This document shows, piece after piece, positions 12,801-23,706 of a stretch of DNA of 64,000 nucleotides (its first letter is position 1; each line of letters begins with the position of its first letter). Location of the stretch: positions 6,854,001 through 6,918,000 of the forward strand of contig JAJFZO010000087.1 of the NCBI GenBank assembly GCA_021397835.1, in the 5' to 3' direction. This stretch comes from Moringa oleifera (taxonomy: Eukaryota > Streptophyta > Magnoliopsida > Brassicales > Moringaceae). The translations under genes and the position numbers were made by a program. Below the pieces are notes generated by a model that worked only from the letters and a program-made list of their open reading frames with translations, was not told the origin of the DNA and made no database searches.

Positions 12801-15620
12801 AATAGCTAGATGAGCTTAGTATTCAATTAAGTTTAATAAAAAATTATGTTTATATGATTAAGCTTAATATATAATTAGACTAAATATAATATTAGACCTA
12901 ATTATTTAACCTAACAAATAATTGAGTCTTTTATCTAAAAATTACAACCTAACAAATAATTGAGTCTTGTATCTAAAAATTAGTTAAACTTGTTTACTAA
13001 TATGGCCTAATAAAAACTTGAGCTTCACATATAATTGGGTCTAAAATATATTTCAAATCAGTAATTGCTTGGTCTAAGATATAATTAGGCTTAAGATGTT
13101 ATTAAGTTTAATAATTAATTAGACCTAATAATTAATTGAGCTTCATAATTTATTGAGCTTAAGATTTAATGGTGACAAAGAATTAATTGAACATAAGATT
13201 TAACCAAGCTTAATTAAAGATTAAACTTAATATATAATTATGGGTAATAAATAGTTGGGCTTAATTTATACATAAGTCTAAGAATGAAATGAGATAAATA
13301 AATAATTGAACCTAAAATATAATTGGATCCAAATTTTAATAGACCCTAAAATATAATTGGGCATAGCATATTTGAAGCCTATACAAAATTGAGCCTAAGA
13401 TATGGTAGTATACATATTATAATTGAACTTAAGATATAATTAAGTATAATATCTAATTGGGCTCAATATTTATTAATTGGTCTTAATAATTAGTTGGATC
13501 TAATGAAGAATTTTGTCCAATATGTAATTGACCCTAATAACTAATTTGACATAACAATTTATTAGGTCTATCAATTTGTTGGGTTAAATAATTTATTGAG
13601 CCTATAAGTTAATTGTATTCAATAAAAAAATTGAGCTTAATATATAATTCAGCTTAATAAATTAATTAGGTCTAATATATAATTATCTCTAATAAAATAT
13701 TAAACCTAAGATATAATTTAGCCTAACAATTTATTGAACCTAACAAATAATTTTGCATAACATTTAATTAAGTCTAATAATTAATTATGCCTAAGATTTA
13801 ATTCAATATAAGAATTAATTAGGCTTGGTTAAAAGTTCAATTTTACATATAAGTGGGTCTAATAAGTAATTTGAAATGAAAGATATTAGATCCTAATAGT
13901 TACGTGGGTCTAAAATATAATTGAGCCTGAGATGTAAATGAGTCCAACAATTAGTTAAATATAACAACTAATTGATCTTAATAATTAATTAGGTTCAATA
14001 TTGAACTATAACTAAAAATTAATTAAATCTAAAATTTAATCGAGTCCAATTAAAAATTGGGTTTAATACATACTTATGCTAATAAATAATTGAGTTTCAT
14101 TGGTAATTGGGTAAATGACTCTAATAAATAATTGATCTTAAAATATAACTGGGTTCGAGATTTAATTGAACAAAAGATATAATTGGATATAATGTGCACA
14201 AAGCCTATACGTAATTGAACGTAGGAATATATTGAATCTAAGATATATAATTGAACCTAAACTATGATTGAACTCATAATATAGTTGAGCTTAACAATTA
14301 GTTGCGTCTAAAAATTATTAATTAGGCCTCAAAATTGATATTATTGAGTGTAATAATAGAATGCCCCTAAAAATTATTAATTATGCCTCAAAATGAGTTG
14401 AATCTAATATTTAATCGAGGCAAATATGTAGTTAAGGTTAACAATTAACTGGACCCTAGTAATTCATTAAGCTCAATAACTAATTAAGCTTAACATTTGA
14501 TTGGGTTTAATGAAAAAAATGAGTTTACTGTAAAATTTGATTTAATAAATAATTGGTCTTAATAATTAGGCCTAAAGCCTAAATTGAGCTAATAAAATGT
14601 GGGTTTGAGATTTTAATTGAGTATAATAATTAATTAGACCTAGCAATTAATTTGGCTTAACAAATTTATTGTCCTTAAGAATTAGATATGTGTAAGATTT
14701 AATTGGGTCTTATGAAAAATTTAGTCATTATATAATTGGGCTGATGAAATAATCAGGATAAAAATATAATTGGGCCTTATATATAATTGGACATATGATT
14801 TTATGGGTACAATATAATCAGAGTTAAGACATAATTGAGCTTAATAAATAATTTGGTTTAATATATACATGGGTCTAGTGTGCATTAGCCCAAATTATAA
14901 TTAAACCTAACATTTAATAATTTTAATTATTAACTGGGTCAATTACATATGAACCTAATAATTAGGCTTGAGAAAGAATTGGAACTAATATAAGTTAATT
15001 GGCCTTATTAGGTAATCGGGTACAAAAATAGTTACCTCTCTTATGCAATTATGCCTAACAATTATTTACACTTAATAATTCATTGGATCTAGTAATTCAT
15101 GGAGTCTAATAGTTAATTGAGCTTAAAATTTAATTGGGCTTAATAAAAACTTTGGCTTAATATATAATTTAGTCATGCAAATATTTGGATTTAATATAAA
15201 AATATGTCAGATAATGAAATGGGTTTAATGAATAGTTAGACCTCAGATGTAATTGAATTTAATAATTAATTGAGCCTAACAGTAATTGTACCTGAGAATT
15301 AGTTAGGCCAAAATTCAATTCAGCTTAATATATAATTGATTTCACTAAATAATTTAGCTTAATTTATTATTGGGCTTAAGAACGAAATAGGTTTAATATA
15401 AAATTGTCTTAAATATAATTAGACTCAACAATTTTTTAGATTTAATATCCAATTGCATCCACTAATTAATTGGGGCTAACATGCATCAGCCGAACAAATA
15501 GTTAGACTTCAAGAACAAATTGGGCTTAAGATACAATTGGACCAAAACTATAATTAAACTTAAATATAATTGGACCGTATAGATGATTGAGCTCGGTAGA
15601 TAATTTAGCCTACTAATAAT
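9881..15620 (+). repeat. 17-bp satellite block, A orientation
   Basis: The A array continues beyond the inserted element. From about 11540 it resembles 480-4225 word for word at lower identity, for example GCATGCATG..AACAAA at 11574 against 518. This marks an older duplication inside copy 1. Up to about 15050 it matches 42057-46220 in copy 2. A private 38-bp tandem duplication sits at 12908-12983. The block ends in the CTACTAATAATAATTATTA phrase typical of A-to-B switches. No gene is seen. Confidence 0.87.
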
Positions 15621-18130
15621 AATTATTATTAGATACAATAAATATTATCCTTCAGTAATTATCAGGCCTAATTATATCTTGGGTTAATGCACACTAAGCT
15701 TGGATATATATCAGTCCAAATTATTTATTAAGCCTAATTATCTGTCAAGCTTAATTAATTTTAACTTCAATTATACATGAAACTATTTCTTGGGCTCATG
15801 CACGTTAGCCTCATTAATTAATGAGCTCACTGATATCTTTGGTCCAACTATTTATTAGACCTAATTATACATTAAGCTTAACATTTTATAAGGCCTAACT
15901 AATTTTTGGGTATAATTAAATTTGGAGCCTAATTAATTATTAGTCTCAATTAAATCTTGTACTCAATTATCTACTCTGCCACTTTAGTTCTCATGCCTTA
16001 TTATATATTAAAGTCAATTATTTATTAGGTCAAGTAATATATTAAACTCAATTTTATATTATATCCAATCAAATCTTAAACTAATTACTTATAAGGCCTA
16101 ATGAATTGCTAGGTCTAGTTAATTGTTAATATCAATTACATATTTAGCTATATTAAATTTTAGGTTCAATTAGTTGTTAATATCAATTGCATATTTAGTC
16201 CAATCAATTTTTGGGTCTAATTAATAATGGTTAAACCCAGTTAGATATTAGGTTTAATTAAGTTTTACATCCAATTATATCTTAATATCAATTATAATTA
16301 GGGCCTAATTAGTTCTTAGGTTTAATTCATTTTTAGGCCGAATTATTCAGTGGGTTTACGCACACCATAGCCCATTATATATCTTAGTCCCAATTTAATC
16401 TTAAACTCAATCGATTCTTATTCACAATTGCATCTTAGGGTTAATTAATTATGAGACTCATCTGTTAATTCTTAGGTCCAATTATATCTCATGCAAGATT
16501 ATATCCTAAACTCAATTAATTATTGGACTCAAAGTATATTTTGGGCCCAATTATATACAAATTGAACTTTTTCTTAGGCTCAATTATATTTGTTGCAACT
16601 AATTCTTGTGCAAAATTAAGTTTTAGACCCATTAATTGTTAAAGATTAATTGTTAAGTTATAACTGTGTACCAACTTCAATTAATTATTAAGCTCAATTA
16701 TAATATTTTATTTAGCTTGATCATATATTAAGACCAATTATTTATTAAGCTCAATTTTATATTAAGCTTAATTTTTTATTAAACCCAATTAAATTTGAGG
16801 TTCAATTAACTATTTGGTCCAACTAATTATTAGGCTCAATTAATTACGTTCTTATTAATAATTATATATTAAGATCAATTTTGTATTAGACCTAATTAAA
16901 TTTTAAGTCAAATTAATTGCATGGTGCAATAAATTAATTTTTCGAATCAATTATATATTAGGTTCCAATTATTTTTTATGTGCCATGAATATAAATTAGT
17001 CTAAATTTGTTTATAATTTAGGTCTCATTATCTGTGAGATTTAATTTGTTTATAGGTTTAAATATTTATTGGGTTCATGCATGTTAACCTAATTAATCGT
17101 TGGGCCTAAGATTCAACTATATCTTAAGTCCATTTCATTATTAGGTCTAATTATTTATCGTGATCAAGTCATTTTTTATTAAATTTAATCAAATTTATAT
17201 CTCCATTAGACTCATTTTATATTAAATCTAATTATTTAACTAGTATAATTTTATATTAAGTCAAATTTGTTATCTAAGCCTACACAAATTTTGAGCTAAT
17301 AAACCCAATGAATTGTTAGGAACAGTTATTTTTTCTGCCCAATTAATTGGTAGGTCAACATTAAGCCCAAGTATTTCTTAAGTCATGCACGATAGACCAA
17401 ATTAATTGTTAGGCTCATTAAATGTTAAGCCTATTATTAGATCCAATTATATCTTTTGGTATTGCGCACTAAGCACAATTATATATTAGGCCCAACTATA
17501 TCTCAAGTTTAGTTATAATTAGCTTATTATATCATAGGCCTAATTGTATGTGAGACATAATTATATCATATGCTTAATTTTTCAAGCTCAATTAAATTTT
17601 ACCCTTACTCATTTGAAGTCTATATATCTTATGTCATATTATTTATTAGGCCCAATGATATATGTAGAATTATTTCATGAATTCATGCATGTTAACCAAA
17701 TCAATTTGGTCTAGTTGATTAATAAGCCCGACTAATTCCTAAGTACTATTAATTATCATGGCCAATTAACTGTTCGATCAAATTATACAATAAGCTCAAT
17801 TTTTTGAAAAACCCAATTAAATTTTAAACCTAATTAGTTGTTAGGTTTAATAAATTATTTGGTCTAATAAATTGTTAATCTCAATTATATATTTGGCTCA
17901 ATTAAATATTAAATCTAATAAATTTTTGGACTTAGTTATTATATTTAAGATCCAATTACATCTCAAACTCAAGTCATTTCTCGGTAAAATATATTCAGTT
18001 CATGCATGCTATGCCCACTTTTTATCTTAAGCGCAATTAAATATTGAAACCAATTATATTTTAGGTCTAGATATTAACTAGCCTCATTTCGTTCTTAAAC
18101 CCCCTTTTATAGATGGAGTTTAATTATTTA
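11540..18130. repeat. Older internal duplication of about 480-6760
   Basis: The order of diagnostic words in this interval follows that of 480-6760: the CATGCATG variants, the AATCAATAATA(G/A)GGCTTAAG phrase (633, 11703), the A-to-B switch (4226, 15620), the GCACGTTAGCCTCATTAATTA phrase (4511, 15806) and the TTCATGCA..CTATGCCCACTT phrase (6632, 17999). Agreement is clearly lower than between the large copies, so this duplication is older. Its offset grows from about 11.06 to about 11.4 kb because of indels. Confidence 0.72.
12908..12983. repeat. Private 38-bp tandem duplication
   Basis: The phrase AACCTAACAAATAATTGAGT, followed by CTT and a TATCTAAAAATTA tail, begins at 12908 and again at 12946 with almost no change. 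The matching sites in copy 2 (about 44645) and copy 3 (about 63242) have it once, so the duplication arose in copy 1 after the large duplications. Confidence 0.78.
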
Positions 18131-18920
18131 TTAGCCCTAACTATATATTAACTCAATTTTTATTATTCGGTTTAATTATTTAATAGTCACAATTAAATCT
18201 TTCGTCCAATTAATTATTAGAAGCAATTAATAGTTAGGCCTAATAAACTATTTAGATCTTTATTGAGCTCAATTACATCTCAAGCCAAATTATATTTTAG
18301 ACCCACATATTTATATATGAAATTCAAATTTTTGTTGCTTCCAATTATGTATTAAGCTAAACAAATGATGTAGTATTAAATCCTAGGCTCGATTAGTTAC
18401 TAGGTTCAATTAAATTATTAAGTTTACTATCTTATTAGGCCTAATTACATATGAAGCCTAATTATTTATTAATCTTATTTTTTATTAAAGTCAATTAAAT
18501 CTTAGGCTCAATTAATTTTTTGGCCCAACAAATTGTTAGGTCTAATTAATTATCAGACCCAATTATGTATTAAGCTTAATTTTTTTATTAGATTAAATTA
18601 AATCTTAGACCTAATCAATTCTTAGTTACAATTAAATCTTATGACCCAATTCATTATTTTACAAAATAAATTATTTGGTCCAATTAACTATTCGGCTAAA
18701 TTACATCATAAGCACAATCATTTGTAGTATTATTAACTCTTAGGTCCAATTAATATGTGTTCTGCTAAATTTGCTCATAGACTGAATTATTTCTTAGTTT
18801 CATACATGATAGACTTAATTATATCCTAAGCTCAATATATATTATTACAATTAAATATCTAATTGACTTAATTATTTATACATCTTAACTATACCTTAAC
18901 TTTATTTTGATTTGAACCCA
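15621..18920 (-). repeat. 17-bp satellite block, B orientation
   Basis: B-type monomers (CAATTATATMTTAGGYC) run up to the telomere-like block. The last recognisable monomer (CACTTATATCTTAGTGG near 18920) passes into TTTAAGGTTTAGG with no spacer. The block matches 46231-49420 in copy 2. The part at 18370-18900 also matches 29590-30120, so this sub-block exists in a third setting. No gene is seen. Confidence 0.86.
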
Positions 18921-19180
18921 CTTATATCTTAGTGGTTTAAGGTTTAGGTTTTGAGGTCAAAGTTTAAGGGATACGATTTAGGGTTTGGGGTTTAGAATTT
19001 AAGGATTATGGTAGGAATAAAGGTTAGAGTTTATGGTTTTGGGTTTAAGGTGCACATTTAGGGTTTACTGTTTGGATTTAGGGTTAAGGAGTTAAGAGTT
19101 TGGGTATTAAGGTTAGAGGTTAAGGTTCAGTGTTTAGAGTTTATAATTTAGGGTTTAATGTTCAAGGTTTAAGGGTTAAT

Positions 19181-19378
19181 CTTAAAGGTTTAGGTTTAGG
19201 GTTTAGGGGTTAAGGATTAGGTTATAGTATTTGAAGTTTAAGTTTAGGGTTTAGGGGTTAAAGGTTAGATTATTGTATTCTTAAAGGTTTAGGTTTAGGG
19301 TTTAGGGGTTAAGGATTAGGTTATAGTATTTGAAGTTTAAGTTTAGGGTTTAGGGGTTAAAGGTTAGATTATTGTATT
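19181..19378 (+). repeat. Exact 99-bp tandem duplication
   Basis: Positions 19181-19279 and 19280-19378 are identical at every base I compared. Both begin CTTAAAGGTTTAGG and end TTAGATTATTGTATT. In a region where everything else is degenerate, perfect identity means either a very recent duplication or an assembly artefact. Confidence 0.92.
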
Positions 19379-19675
19379 TGAGGTTTAGAGTTTAGGGTTT
19401 AGTTGTTAAGCGTCAGGGTAAAGTAGGGGATTAGGATTTGATGTTTAGGATTTATGGCATGTTTAGTTCGTGTAATAGAATAAAAGAGGAATAAAAAAAT
19501 TATTCTTTGAGAATAAAAAAAGAGAATGAATAGAAAAGAATAAGTATTATTATGCTTGGTTTATTAGAATTGAATAGAGTATGAATTCATTTTCATGTGT
19601 TTGGTTCATCAAATAATAAGGTAGAAAAATAATTGAAGCAAGTTTAAAAGACTAGCATATCCTTTAACTAAATTA

Positions 19676-19996
19676 ATTATTATAAAAATAATATTAACTA
19701 AATAATATATTAATAATTATTTTTATTTTTAAATATTATTATTATAATATTAATATTAATATTAATTAATATTTTAATAAAAGTAATATTTTTTTATTTT
19801 TTTCTTTTTTTGGTAAATTATTTAAAAAATAAAAAATGTTATTATTATAAAAATAATATTAACTAAATAATATGTTAATAATTATTTTTTATTTTAAAAT
19901 ATTAATATTATGAAATTAAATTTAATATTAATTAATATTTTAATAATAATATTTTTTATTTTTTGGTAAATTATTTTAAAACTAAAAAAATAAAGT
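19676..19996. repeat. Two ~160-bp tandem units inside the MITE
   Basis: The AT-rich interior is doubled. A phrase starting ATTATTATAAAAATAATATT and running through ACTAAATAATATRTTAATAA to TTTTGGTAAATTATTT occurs from about 19676 and again from about 19838. The duplication explains the element's length, which is large for a Tourist-type MITE. The ancestral element would be near 635 bp. Confidence 0.75.
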
Positions 19997-20080
19997 TATT
20001 ATATATATAATAGTAATTTAAAAATTTTATCAAGGGTATGTTTAGAATAGAAAAAAATATAGGAATTTCATGTTTTCATG

Positions 20081-20119
20081 GAATAGCTATTCCGAGGGTT
20101 CACTTCGGAATAACTATTC
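20081..20119. repeat. Internal hairpin of the MITE
   Basis: GAATAGCTATTCCGA (20081-20095) and the reverse complement of TTCGGAATAACTATTC (20104-20119) match at all but one or two bases, with an 8-9-base loop. Such internal palindromes are common in MITEs of this type. Confidence 0.7.
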
Positions 20120-21711
20120 TGAATTTTAAAGGAATAGAAATTTCTTAAAAAATTACAATTCTATGATAAAAATGAACCAAACATTGAAAATGCAATTATG
20201 TACAGAATAAAGTAAAAAAAATTTGTATTCCTGTCAACCAAACATGCTCTTAGGGTTAAAGTTATATTTTAAGTATTTGGTTTTGGGCTATAGTTTAGGG
20301 TTTGGGGTTAAAGGTTTAGGAGTTAGTCATTAGGTTAAAATGGTCTAGGTTAAGGGGTTAAAGTTTCAGATTTAGGATTTAAGGGTTGGCGTTGGAAGTT
20401 TATGGTTTAGGGTTAGTAGTTCATGTTTAAGGGTTATGGCTTTGGGCTTAGGGGTTAGGGTAAGGTCTGGGTCTTAATGATTAGCGCTTTAGGTTCATGG
20501 TTCAGGATTTGGTGGTTAGGATTTAGGGAATAATGTTTAGAAGTTAGGGTCTCGAAGTTAGGGATGGTTTAGTTTAGGATCAAGGGATTAGAGTTTAGGG
20601 TTTAGAGTTAAGAGTTATGGTTTAGGGTTTAAGGTTCACGATTTAGTGATTAGACTTCAAGAGTTGGGGTGCAGGGGATAAGATTTTGAGTTTGGTCCGA
20701 GTTTAGGGCTTTCATGTTAAGATTTTGTGTTTAGGATTTAGGATTTTTGTTTTACGGTTTAAGGGTTAGGATTTAAGGTACAGAGGTTTGAGGTTAGATT
20801 TTAGGGTTTAGGATTAGGATTTAGGGCTTATGGGTTGAGGGTGAAACGTTTAGGAATTAGAAGTTTAAGGTTTAAGAGTTAGGTTTAGGAGGATTTAAAA
20901 TCTCTAGTTTAGGATTTAGGGTTAGGGATTAGTGTCTAAGGTTTAGGAGGTCTAGGGTTAAGGTTTGAGATATAAATTTAGGGTTTAGAATGTAGGGTTT
21001 AGGATCTAGGTAGGGGTTAGTGTTTAAAGTTTAGTGTTTATTTTCTGGGGATTAAGGTTTAAGGTTTAAAGTTTAGCATTTTAGGTTTAAGGTCTAAAAT
21101 TTTAGGTATAAGTTTGAGAGTTTAGGGTTTAAGGGTTTGGAGGTTTAGGTCTAGGTTTTAGGGTTCATGGATGGTTTAGGAGTTAAGGTTTAAGGGATAA
21201 GATTTTGGGTTTATGGGTCATGGGTTAAGGCTTAAGATTTAAGGGATAGTGTTTTCATGTTAAGGTTTTTGGGTTAGGGTTATGGCTCAGATATTATTGG
21301 TTAGGGTTAGCATTTTTGGTTTAAGGGTAGGTTAAAAGGGTTTCATTATTCAAGGTTTAAGGCTAAGGTCTTAGAGCTTAGAGGTTATGGTTCATGATTT
21401 AGTAGTTAAAGTTTATGGCTTACAATTTAAAACTTTGGGTTTAAAGTTTAGGGTTTAGAGGTTACAGTTTAGGGTTAAGGATTAAAGGCTTAAGGAGTAT
21501 AGTATTTAGGGCTTATGGTTTACAATTTAGTGATTTAAGTTTTGGGTTTTCGATTTACAAAGTAGAGATTAGGGTTTTGGGTTGCATGATTTGATTTTTG
21601 GGGTTCAAGCTTATAGTTTACAATTTAAAGATTTTACAAATTAAGGATTTAGGTATTTGGGTTTAGGATTTTGGAGTTACGAGTTAAGGTTAGGGCTTAT
21701 AATTTGGATGT

Positions 21712-23706
21712 TAAGTATAGTAAGAACATGAAAAATGATGCACCTCTTAAGCAGTACTACCTCTAGCTTCATCACCACTTAAGATTTGACCATGATAACC
21801 AATCATAACAAGAAAAATTTTAAAGTATACGTCAGAGCACAATGGTCTCTTAATCTTTCTTAAAATTAACCATATATTTTGTTAACTACCCTACTTATAA
21901 TTTTCTTATGCATTAATTATCGGTCAAAATCGCCAATCCTCATATCATATTCTCTTCCAAATCTCAAATCAATTATCTACCCACCAAAACCCAAACTAAC
22001 AATTCATTAAGCACAAAACAAGAATCTATAGAACTAGAAAAGGTATTTTGCAACACAATTCATCATCCACCTTGACTTTTTTCTTTTTTAAGGTAAAAAT
22101 CTAAAGAGAATCTATAATGTATTAACGAAGACGATTTTGTAGTGGTCCTTTGGTCCTTGATGGTTGGCACCGTGATATGGTGGTCTCTGCAGCAATCATA
22201 ATTTATAAAGAGATGGAGTAATCATTGATGGATTACAAGAATAACTGGTCTTGTAATGGTTGTTCATGGTGGTAAAGGTGAAGAAGTCGTAACATAATAA
22301 TGTTGAATTGACGATTAGGGGAGGATTGAAAGAGAAATGCATATTCTCGATCTTTCTGTCTCATTTTGAGTTTAGGAGATACATGATATCGTTGTGATTT
22401 GAAAAAATGTATATTAAATTATTTATTGTGTTATTGTATTTGATTCAATGTTAATGTGTTTTCCTTATCATACATTATAAACATAGTAAAGATTAATTAA
22501 AAAGAAAAAAAAATGAAGTATTACACATATGATACTTGTGTGTGAAATACATAGAAGAAGGCGCATGAAAAGTAAGTGCTATATTCAGTTTTGTTTTATT
22601 TTCTTTTCAAATATTTTTTGAATTTCATATTGAGAAAACTGATGTGTTAAGGAAGAAATAATGAGAAGCCAAATTTATTCAAAGTTTAATAGAAAATAAT
22701 ATTGCCTATTCTAGAATTAATTTTTAATCGTATTACTAGCCATCATGATAGATTTAGTTATACTTATTCACATGAATACCAATCAAGTGCACACACCAAA
22801 AAAAAAGTACCTTTAATTCTAATTTTAAAAATTTTATTTCAAAAATGTTAGGTCATTACTGTGTATCATTGTCAGCTTTGTAATTTTTAATCCAAAACAA
22901 ATAAATTTGAAGAGTTGAATAGGAATTTTGCAAAAGTAAGATTGGGACAAAATTTATGAAAATCATATTTGCGTCTTTCTTTCATAGTTTCAAAATATTA
23001 AGAGAAAATATTCAAATATAAATTTAAATTAAATTGCATATCAAGTTCAAGAGGATTGACTGATATACTAATAGCAAACTAATCAATGAACAACTCTTTT
23101 TAACAAAAAAAAAAAAAAAGAACCATAATTTTACCGCATCTAATTTTAAAAAGATAAATGATATTTAGAGATCATTGAAATAGTGAAAATGGTTAGTCTA
23201 ATCTTATAATATTTCTTTTTATGTCCTTGTTCTCATGTTTGATTGAAAAAAATATGAAAATTATTTAATTTTAACTTTTAATTATATTTCATAAAATTTA
23301 AACTTAACAAATTATAATTTTATATAATTTTATCAAGAGTGAGATTCAACAATTCAACAATTAATATTAAGATAAAAATCAAAATGAACTTTATATAATT
23401 TGTATTTTTCAATCAATTTTTTATAATATTTTTTAAAACCAATTCTACACAAAATATCCATTTGGTCTAAATTGACTTACTTTTCATTTTTTTAAATAAA
23501 GGAACAATTTAAGTTGGTGATTTTGTATAATAAATTTTAACTTAAAATTTTTAACAAACATGAAAAAATATATAACAACGTAGTTCGATGTACAATATCT
23601 TCTATTTAAATAATTTATTTTAAAAATTAAAAATAATGTTTAATTCAAACTAAATTAAAAAGTTTATAGGTAAAATTGATTAAAAAATAAAAAATTGATC
23701 AAAAAG
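21712..23706. other. Non-satellite block U, copy 1 (no gene recognised)
   Basis: About 2 kb lack both the 17-mer and the telomere-like words. The first 700 bp are less AT-rich and look gene-like in composition (for example CACCAAAACCCAAACTAAC near 21980), while the remainder is AT-rich with short A and T runs. I see no open frame of useful length, no domain, and no terminal repeats. Copy 2 (51956-54605) matches along its length but with indels of 1 and 2 bp, so there is no sign of coding constraint. It could be a captured gene or UTR fragment or a decayed transposon. Confidence 0.7.

Larger units (their letters stand above)
19455..20249. mobile_element. Tourist/PIF-Harbinger-like MITE inserted in the telomere-like block
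   Basis: The ~795-bp element is flanked by TTA on both sides (19452-19454 and 20250-20252). Its ends are inverted: left TGGCATGTTTAGTT, right end read backwards GAGCATGTTTGGTT. A second, nested inverted pair (CATTTTCATGTGTTTGGTTC at 19588; reverse of AATGAACCAAACATTGAAAATG split at 20171) and a hairpin at 20081-20119 lie inside. A TTA target duplication and a GTTTGGTT-type end are typical of the PIF/Harbinger (Tourist) group. The interior has no reading frame. The paralogous site near 50470 is empty, which confirms insertion. Confidence 0.82.
18921..21711 (+). repeat. Degenerate telomere-like block (TTTAGGG strand)
   Basis: This is a dense run of 6-8-bp words such as GTTTAGGGTTTAAGGTT, TTAGGGTTAGGG and TTTAGGATTTAGGG on the + strand. 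Exact neighbouring heptamers are rare (rarely more than two or three in a row), so this is an old, internal telomere-like array and not a functional chromosome end. It is interrupted by a MITE (19455-20249) and contains an exact 99-bp duplication. Its second half (about 20290-21711) matches about 50540-51955 in copy 2. No gene is seen. Confidence 0.85.

Noticed and set aside
18921..21711. A true chromosome end (functional telomere)
   Set aside because: The heptamers are heavily degenerate and the block continues into more than 40 kb of other DNA. Several similar blocks occur internally.
21712..23706. LTR retrotransposon or solo LTR
   Set aside because: I found no TG...CA ends with a 5-bp target duplication, no primer-binding site and no polypurine tract at the borders.
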